A stretch of DNA of 64,000 bases from Gnetum montanum (taxonomy: Eukaryota > Streptophyta > Gnetopsida > Gnetales > Gnetaceae). The position numbers were made by a program, and so were the translations under genes. Positions 57,400 through 64,000 of this stretch are shown here, in pieces. Positions within the stretch are counted from its first letter, which is position 1, and the number at the start of each line of letters is the position of its first letter. The notes below the pieces were generated by a model. That model worked only from the letters and a program-made list of their open reading frames with translations. It searched no databases and was not told the DNA's origin. The DNA lies in assembly GCA_015680685.1 (NCBI GenBank), contig MNCI01004881.1, forward strand, positions 113,403 through 177,402. Reading direction: 5' to 3'.

Positions 57400-57950
57400 G
57401 TTATGCACCACAATTTTTCCATTTATCATCTTTGCTAATTTATTATTTGTGTGGTAGCACATCTAATATTGATGATAATATCATTTTGATTGGAAGACAT
57501 ATTGTCAATTGGACTTGAAGGTATTTTCTTTTCATAGGGTCCAGATTTGTTTTCTTCTTCTTCTTGATTTTCTATTTTAATTCCTAGGTCTCTTTATTTA
57601 ATATCTTCTATTGGTGTATAGTCAAAGTGTAAGATGTCTATGTCTAAGTTCTTTGTTTGGATCCTTTCCTTAAGACTAGAACTAATAAGTGAAATGGTCA
57701 TTTCCATGCATCTTTTAAATGGTTTTGTACTTTCATTTTTAAGCCACTAGGTGTCTTCTGGTTTACTGGCTATTGTGTAGACTTGTTTTTGCTTGGACAC
57801 TTGTTCCTTAATGTTGTTGTGGATTAGTGTAGGGATTGTGTTAATATTTTGAACTTCTAGCCCATAAATGCACCCTTTATCATTATTAGTGATGCATGGA
57901 GTCTTTTTTCTCTCCATAGTGATAGGTCCATGTGTTAGGTTTTCCATTGA
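57400..57950 (-). pseudogene. Element D protease-RT linker region
   Basis: Minus-strand frame PCITNNDKGCIYGLEVQNIN ... VYTIASKPEDT, homologous to B (8570-8839) and, more distantly, to A (PCIAYSDSGCHC ... TKQEDTQWL). No RT follows. Confidence 0.6.
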
Positions 57951-60145
57951 AGTGGTAATGGGGGTTGGCTCTTATGCAAGATTGGGAGACATTGTTCTTA
58001 TGAGGAAGGACGTTGCACTAGATTGACCTTGTGCTACTTTTGATAAACTAGTAGGTCTATGAGTTTTGTGCACATATGTGGAAACTATCCTAAAGAAAGG
58101 ATGTTTTTGAGATGGTGGTTGAGATCTACTAGCATTATCATTTATGTGTATGTTCACAACACAAGTGGCATTCTTCCATTGATGTTGTGATGCCACTTCT
58201 TCTTGTGTTGTTGGTGATGACCTATGGTGGAGGGAAGTGTGAGAATATCAAGGGTATGATGGAGGATAAGAGGCATAAGATGGTGATTTCTTAGAAGATG
58301 TTGTGGGCTAATGATATTCAGGAGAGTGGTAGTAGTGATTTGAGGTAGAGGAAGTAGAACCAGCTAGGGAAACAAGTTGTTGAACATAATGTCCATGCAA
58401 GTTTGGTTGGCAATAAGGGTAGTGTTGGTTTGATGATGGCCTCCCCCATGACTATGGGTTTTGCTACTATGATTAATAGTAGTTATGAGGCTGATAAGAA
58501 GTCCCACTAGGATAGTATAGTTGGTTGTAGAATTGTCTATAATTACCTTGTGAGTTAGGTAATTTCCTAGGCATTTACTTCTGTATGAACTTGGGATTCA
58601 AAGCAAAAGCCCCATACTCATGTAGATGTAACATAATTGGACAATAGCCCTTTGGATGGTCATATTGGCAGATGTTGCATCCATCATTCTCTTTTTTGGT
58701 TGAGTCTATAGCCTCTTCTACTACAACTATTTTTCCTTTTTGTTGATAGGTGTCCCTACCTATTTCTTGGTTCTTTTTCCTCTTCTTTTTTTTCATCACT
58801 TGCTTCTTTTTGTGATACTCTCTCCTCTATGGTTTTCACATAGGTTGAAACTTTGTCATTCATTAACTCCCACATCTTATCTATCCTTGCTTCAAGCTTA
58901 GTCATAGACTTTTGTATTGGCAAGGTTTGTTATTAAATATCCTTATCAAGAGCTACCTCTTTTTCCTCATCATAGATATCGACCCCCTTCTTTTGAAGAG
59001 TTGGATCCTAGTTATATTACTCTACATTTTTTTGTTTACACAGCTCTCCTTCTTCTTTTGGCACTTGATCAACTAGCCTTTGTTTCTAATGGTTATTCAA
59101 TTGGGATAATCAACCTTGGGCATAAATCCCAAGGGTCTCCCTCATTTGATTACGATGTCCATCTATGATGTGGACAAGCCACTCTTTCTAAGAAAAATCA
59201 TGGCCTAGACATCTATGTAGTAGAGGATAATATCTATCCAAGGCCAAATCCAAGGATCCATGTTGTTCTTGCTTCCATGCTTGGAATTGTTTTCTCAGGT
59301 TGAAAATCTTGCATAGGTTTGGCATTTTTTGTTAAAATGTTCCAACATTATGGATTACCAGTAGATTGAATCTAGTTCCAACTATCTATACCAACTTTCA
59401 ACTTCGTCTATTAGTATCCTAGGAAAGAGCTTAAGCTTTTGTCACTTACTTTCAATATTTTACAAGGTGTAGTCATCATTGAAGACTTGTAAATGATGTT
59501 GTGGATCAAAACTATAGCCTCCCTTAAATTGAGGAACATTATTCATATCAAGCCATTTGATGTGGCTCTCCCTTTGATGCCTATGGGGTATTCTAATTAC
59601 CTCCCTGATCTATATCATGCTCCCAGTAGCCAACAAGGATTCTTTGCTATCAGACATGTCATGGTGATAAGCTTTATCTCTAATTTTTTGACAGTAATGG
59701 TCTCGTCTATGCTCATTTTGATGTATTTCATCTTATTTTAAATTTGTATTTTTATCTCCATCTTGACCCTCTAGTGGAGTTTTATCTCTATACCTATGTT
59801 CATCATAATTAGAACTAGAAATTGAAAAGGAAGAGGAAGATGGTGGATTGGGAGAATCGCCATGGCTCCTATATTTTCCCCTATGGTCCCTTGATTTATC
59901 TCTTCTAGGTTTGGAGGGGGTCCTAGGCCTTGAGGTCCTCCTTGTTCTAGGACTTACTCCATCTTCTCTAGGACTATTTGCACCAGTTGAACGTAGTCCT
60001 TGAGTGTAGTAAGGATTGAAATGAGCATATGAAATCCTTATTTGAGGTTGTTCACTTCAATTTTCTTTAGTATAGTTCCTATCATTTCTCCTATGAGTGT
60101 TCTCATCATACGATGCATTATGGATACTATGTGAAGAAGACATGT
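57950..60145 (-). pseudogene. Element D gag
   Basis: The minus strand starts near 60145 (MSSSHS-type, as in C). A Ser-rich stretch with SSSSSFSISSSNYDEHRYRD follows at about 59800-59850, then the capsid core LDMNNVPQFKGGYSFDPQHH (about 59500), ESWYRXLELDSI and FNKKCQTYARFS, then a zinc-finger-like CNICQYDHPKGYC (about 58665) and a Tyr/Pro/Ser-rich tail. Several stops. Confidence 0.75.
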
Positions 60146-60526
60146 TTTCAATGTGTGTGACTTAAGATATTAATATTTTTTAAAAGAAAGATCATTAATA
60201 CCTTTACAATGATCGTTTATAATATAACTAATCTAGATAACTAGCACCATCATTGGAAATGGTGCCAATGATGAGTTGCAGGTACCCCCTATGCCCAACC
60301 ATATGAATCACAAGTGTTCACACACGATCCAAAAAATTTCATGAATGGGACTATTTTGGCATCTAGCTTGTTAAGTAATGATCATAGGATGTTGTCTTTC
60401 CACTTGGACAAATGGTAGCTTTGTAACATATGATTTAGTTTAAAGGGAGGCATATGATTGTTGATGTTGTTTTGGCCTTATGCTAAACGTACGATAATAG
60501 AGAAATTAAGTATTTAATATAATTAA

Positions 60527-61568
60527 TGATGAGTGGCGAGGTACCCCTACACTCAACCATACGAATATGAGCGTGCACGCGCGATCCGGTCGAACTCCGC
60601 AAACTAAATGCCTTAACACCACAAGAAACACTTGGGGTTAATCGTTCGTTGTCTTTCCAGGCTTGCTTGTAAGTGTCATGGTGTATGGTTAAGCAAGTCT
60701 GAGGTATGTGATTTTTTTGGTATTTTTCGGTTTATCTTCTATGCTATCAGGGGAAAGGGTTAAGAAACTAACCTAACTCTAACTACTGTCCTAAGTCTAA
60801 ATTAACTAGCGTCAGCATCCGTTCCCACTTACCGGACACACCCTGAACTATGCAACTGTGGCTTACCAAACGCTAATCGTTACTGGGATCACCACACGTA
60901 ACGCAAGTGCTCGAAGTGGTCGTACTGAGGCACCTATTTAGCTTAAGTGTGATAAGCAGCCGATTCCTTAGCTAGCCGTACACACCCGTGGGTGCTCGTA
61001 ACTAAGTCGTACTTATCACACGTTCTAGCCTAGCAATGAGTAGCCGATTCCTTGACTAGCCGTACACATTGGACTACCACTGGGATTACCAAGCGCAGAA
61101 TCCTGGAATACGCTACTGGGTTACCAAGCAGCCAATGCTCGTAATCAAGTCGTACTCATGCGTTGCGACAAGCAGCCGATTCCTTGACTAGCCGTACACG
61201 TCCGTAGACGCTCGTAATCAAGTCGTACTTGTGCGCACTAGGAAAGCAGTAAATAAACAACAATAAAACCATGTACTGCAAGGTTTATCCAATCAAGTTC
61301 GTCTTTATTGCCGTACACAACTTGGGTTCAGGTTACAAGCTGCTCGAATAAAGAGCCGTTCACTCTAGGACTCCTACTGCGGGCACATGGGAAAAATTCT
61401 AACTCTGGAGTGATCAATCTGCCAGAGCTTCGCTACTTCTAGCCAGGATTGGGAAATGAAGGGAGTGCCGCCTCTTATTTATAGATATGGCGGCGGACCG
61501 CGATATCGCGTACGCGATATCGCAGGGGAAGACGCGATATCGCGGCACATGCAGGTCGCGTCTCATCA
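60527..61568 (-). mobile_element. 3' LTR of element E
   Basis: 1042 bp. In minus orientation it starts TGATGAGACGCG and ends CGCCACTCATCA. It holds a perfect 24-base palindrome (61500-61523) and an inverted TATAAATA (61476-61483). Three copies of the 'gccgattccttgactagccg' subrepeat (60956, 61040, 61172) make it the longest LTR here. It is the best preserved in CpG content, so probably the youngest. Confidence 0.88.
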
Positions 61569-64000
61569 TACCCCCATGACTGAATGAAAACTCGTCCTCG
61601 AGTTCCTTACAATGATATCAGGTAGGTATGGGATTATTAGGGGAAATGGAACTAATGGGATGACATGTGAACGGTCTTTATTACAAGACTTGACAAAAAT
61701 TGGTGTTCATGACAACAAGGGTGAACACCTTATTACAATGACATCAGGCCACAGTTGGCAGCTGAGAGAAAAGAGGAGAGAGAATAGAAGAGAAGAAGAG
61801 AGAAGAGTCTTGTTGCTGCCAACGCCTAGATTGCGCCTTTCGTTGTCCATCTGTAAGCGCATTATCAATTCCACTCCTTGCATGCTGCTTCAGCGCTGCT
61901 CCATTCCAAGTGTCTGCTCCAGATCCATTCTGTTGTTGTATGATTGCCATCTGCACACACAACACCATCATATATTAGCAAGGGTAATTGAATCATTAAG
62001 TAAAGCATACCTTGCTTCGGTTTAGGTTCACTGGCTAAGGTGTGGTATGGCTGATATGGATCTGGGAAAATATAGATGATGACTACCGAAGGTATAGGGG
62101 TTAGGAAGAAAAACGAAAAAATCCGGGGCTTAGGATAAAAATCGAAAAATCAGGCCCCGTACCCCCATGACTAATCGCGAACCTCCGGTAGCGTTAGAAT
62201 GGAGAGAGAAAAGGAATAGGAATGATAGGTAAAAAGGGACAACTATGGCATCGATAAAAAGGATGTCATGATGGAAATGAACAAAAATGTTAATTAATTG
62301 CAAAACGTTAAGGAAAAGAAGTTAACTAATGTTCCAAATAGGAATGTCAGTGGGTCCTCCCCAAAGCAGGCTCATGCCCTTAATGCCCTGACAATCCCAC
62401 ATTCAAAGAGTCCGTGGGCTCTGGGAATGTCCTTTGGAAACAAGAGTTAAAGTCTTAACCGGAAGAATTTACCAAAAAGAAAACAAAGCATCAACCAAAG
62501 TATATACAATGATACAACCGGCAATGAGGTGAACAATGGAGAGAAGGATGGGAAGAAGAGAAGTGGAATGGAATCCCAAGAACAAGGTGGTGTACAGCCC
62601 CTTGTGTGTTACATGATTAATGTGACTTGGCGAATCTCATTCCAACTCTGGGCTCAAACCAACCACTTCCAGTGACTTCGCATCAATGCAGTTGGTTAAA
62701 TCATCCACTTGGGTAACAAGGATGCAACTTCGAGAAGCCACCACCATTCCGACGAAACAACAGAGAGAATGGGAAGCGAGAAGGGCCTTAGTTAGAGGGA
62801 ACACTTTGGTTCCATAACCAGTGCTTGCAGCCCAAATTTATTCCGTCTAAGGGGTGTGCTTTGAATCCTCACTTTTAGCTTTTTAGCTTTTTCTTTTTTT
62901 TTCTTTTTTTTGTTTTGTGTTTTTATGCGTGGGGACCACACCATGCAAAGACTTCTTTATTTTTATTGTCTCAGCTTCCGATTATTGGGTTACATCGGAA
63001 CGGTAAGAAAACCCAAGAAGAAAACATCCAAGCACCCAAGTGAATGACCAACACAAGAGCACCAAGTTCCCTTGAAGTCACACCCGTTTCAAATCCTTGA
63101 GTCCTTCCTTAGTTTGAGAAATGCCCAGTCACTGGTTCGTTAAAGTTCTTATTGGAAGGGAACTGTACATTTCCAAGCCAAGGGAAACCATAGACTTGAT
63201 GGATGGATGGATGAAGTGATCTCATTGCCTGCCATATCAAAAGAACATACCTTAGTATCAACAATGTAACTTAAAGGTAAAAACCAAACATTAGCAATTA
63301 ATGAAAAACAGTTCATCCCATCGGCCCGAACACTTATTGGGTGACGAATTTACATGATGGATGACACACACACACACACACACAAAAAGATAGAAAAATA
63401 TAACGATGTTGTAAAACAAAAACAAGAAAAGTTAAAGAAAGTTGTAAAACAAAAATTAGAAAAGTTAAAGAAATTGTAAAACAAAAATGTGAAAAACAAA
63501 AACGTTGTAAAACAAAAACGTGTAAAACAAAAACTGAAAAAGAACTGAGGGCCCCATATGATTAGCATAGGTGGCCATCTCCCCCATGACTGAGTTGTGA
63601 GGGAGAGATCCGAAGTAGTGAGCGCCTATTTGAATTTCTAAGCAGTGCCCAACTTCTCCCAATTGATGATCTTAAATTCAGGGTTGGAAGTTGGCGACGC
63701 TCACGTTCCAATGTGTCTATGCCACGGTTGTTGGCATGAGTTGCCTCAGTTCATTCCATGCATATTTGTTTGCCCTTATGAGAAGCTATCAACCACGGGG
63801 TGTCTACTACTTCTTGTGTGGTTGCTACATATAGGCATCTTTGTTGCAGAGTTTCCTAGGCACACCTGTGACATGGAGACATTTCCTCCGTGTCATCACC
63901 CAATGAATCATTGTATGTAATGCATGGAACTACCCTCTTCTCGATCTTTCCACATATCTTTATCTTGGAGATTTCCAAGGAAAGATCGCGGATCCTAAGG
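61569..64000 (-). mobile_element. Element E internal region: 3' UTR and gag-pol junction, RT to integrase deleted
   Basis: An inverted polypurine tract (TACCCCCATGACTGAATG) abuts the LTR. The 3' UTR contains blocks shared with A and B (62787-62870, 'gccttagttagagg' and 'ggggtgtgctttgaat'), a (CA)n tract (63364-63383) and a repetitive 'gtaaaacaaaaa' block (63409-63535). At 63690-64000 the minus strand reads protease and linker sequence homologous to A at 11330-11700 (e.g. VPCITYNDSLG, LYVATTQE). From the linker (about 63655) it jumps directly to the post-integrase end (about 63590), so RT, RNase H and integrase are missing. Confidence 0.7.

Larger units (their letters stand above)
49876..60526 (-). 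mobile_element. Element D: gypsy element with gag, pol deleted (interrupted by element 3 and E)
   Basis: Minus orientation. 5' LTR from 60269 rightwards (cut by E at 60527). PBS about 60250-60268 (TTGGCACCATTTCCAATGA, decayed tRNA-Asp type). Gag about 60145-58500. Protease-RT linker about 57950-57400. 3' UTR 50615-49956 with a CT tract at 50218-50254. Only about 75 bases of the 3' LTR remain (49884-49955). The 3' UTR is homologous to that of B (6100-7930). Confidence 0.7.

Noticed and set aside
58917-59168. A plus-strand open frame of 83 codons
   Set aside because: It lies antisense to the capsid part of element D's gag and has no motif.

Overview
This is nuclear DNA from a land plant with a large, retrotransposon-filled genome. 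The evidence is two intron-containing plant genes with GT-AG introns, LTR retrotransposons nested inside one another, TATA-box LTR promoters, and primer-binding sites that match plant tRNA-Asp and tRNA-iMet. A gymnosperm is plausible, but the sequence alone does not settle the species. No bacterial operons, CRISPR arrays or organelle genes were seen.

Host genes. (1) An intact seven-exon gene at 25332-28582 (+) encodes a 706-residue Yellow Stripe-Like (YSL, OPT family) metal-chelate transporter. (2) A gene at 44524-46919 (+) encodes a two-domain EUL/R40-type (ricin-B-like) lectin. It carries at least four reading-frame lesions and looks like a pseudogene. The non-repetitive flanks are about 23.7-25.3, 28.6-29.3, 42.9-44.5 and 46.9-47.4 kb.

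Mobile DNA, left to right. Position 1-1620 is the 5' end of a minus-strand Ty3/gypsy element (G). About 1622-5127 is a Ty1/copia LTR, PBS and broken gag. B (minus; 5128-8888 and 22997-about 23050) is a pol-deleted gypsy element. It is split by A (plus; 8889-22996; perfect target duplication ACAAG), the only element here with recognisable protease-RT-RNaseH-integrase. A's 3' LTR is split by element 1 (plus; 16415-22430; two 802-bp LTRs). F (minus; about 29290-42929) is split by element 2 (plus; 30805-39376). A LINE fragment lies at about 47430-48250 (minus). C (plus; 48347-about 49875) abuts D (minus; about 49876-60526) in inverted orientation. D is split by element 3 (plus; 50616-56933; perfect duplication ACATA), and D's LTR is split by E (minus; 60527 to beyond the window).

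A common theme links these elements. Elements 1, 2, 3 and F have no pol. Instead they carry a second ORF of about 920 codons, with a plant-retroelement-type globular N-terminal half and a long coiled coil. They share LTR termini, polypurine tract and tRNA-Asp priming with A, so they look like non-autonomous partners of A-type elements. Two copies keep a private promoter-like module in front of this ORF that resembles the LTR promoter (CpG palindromes plus TATAAATA). Element 1 also carries a full-length antisense tRNA-Asp copy at its PBS, a likely fossil of aberrant reverse transcription.

Assembly problems: N runs at 3152-3223 and 32757-32827, and single Ns at 56998 and 57387 that bracket a contig placed in reverse orientation.
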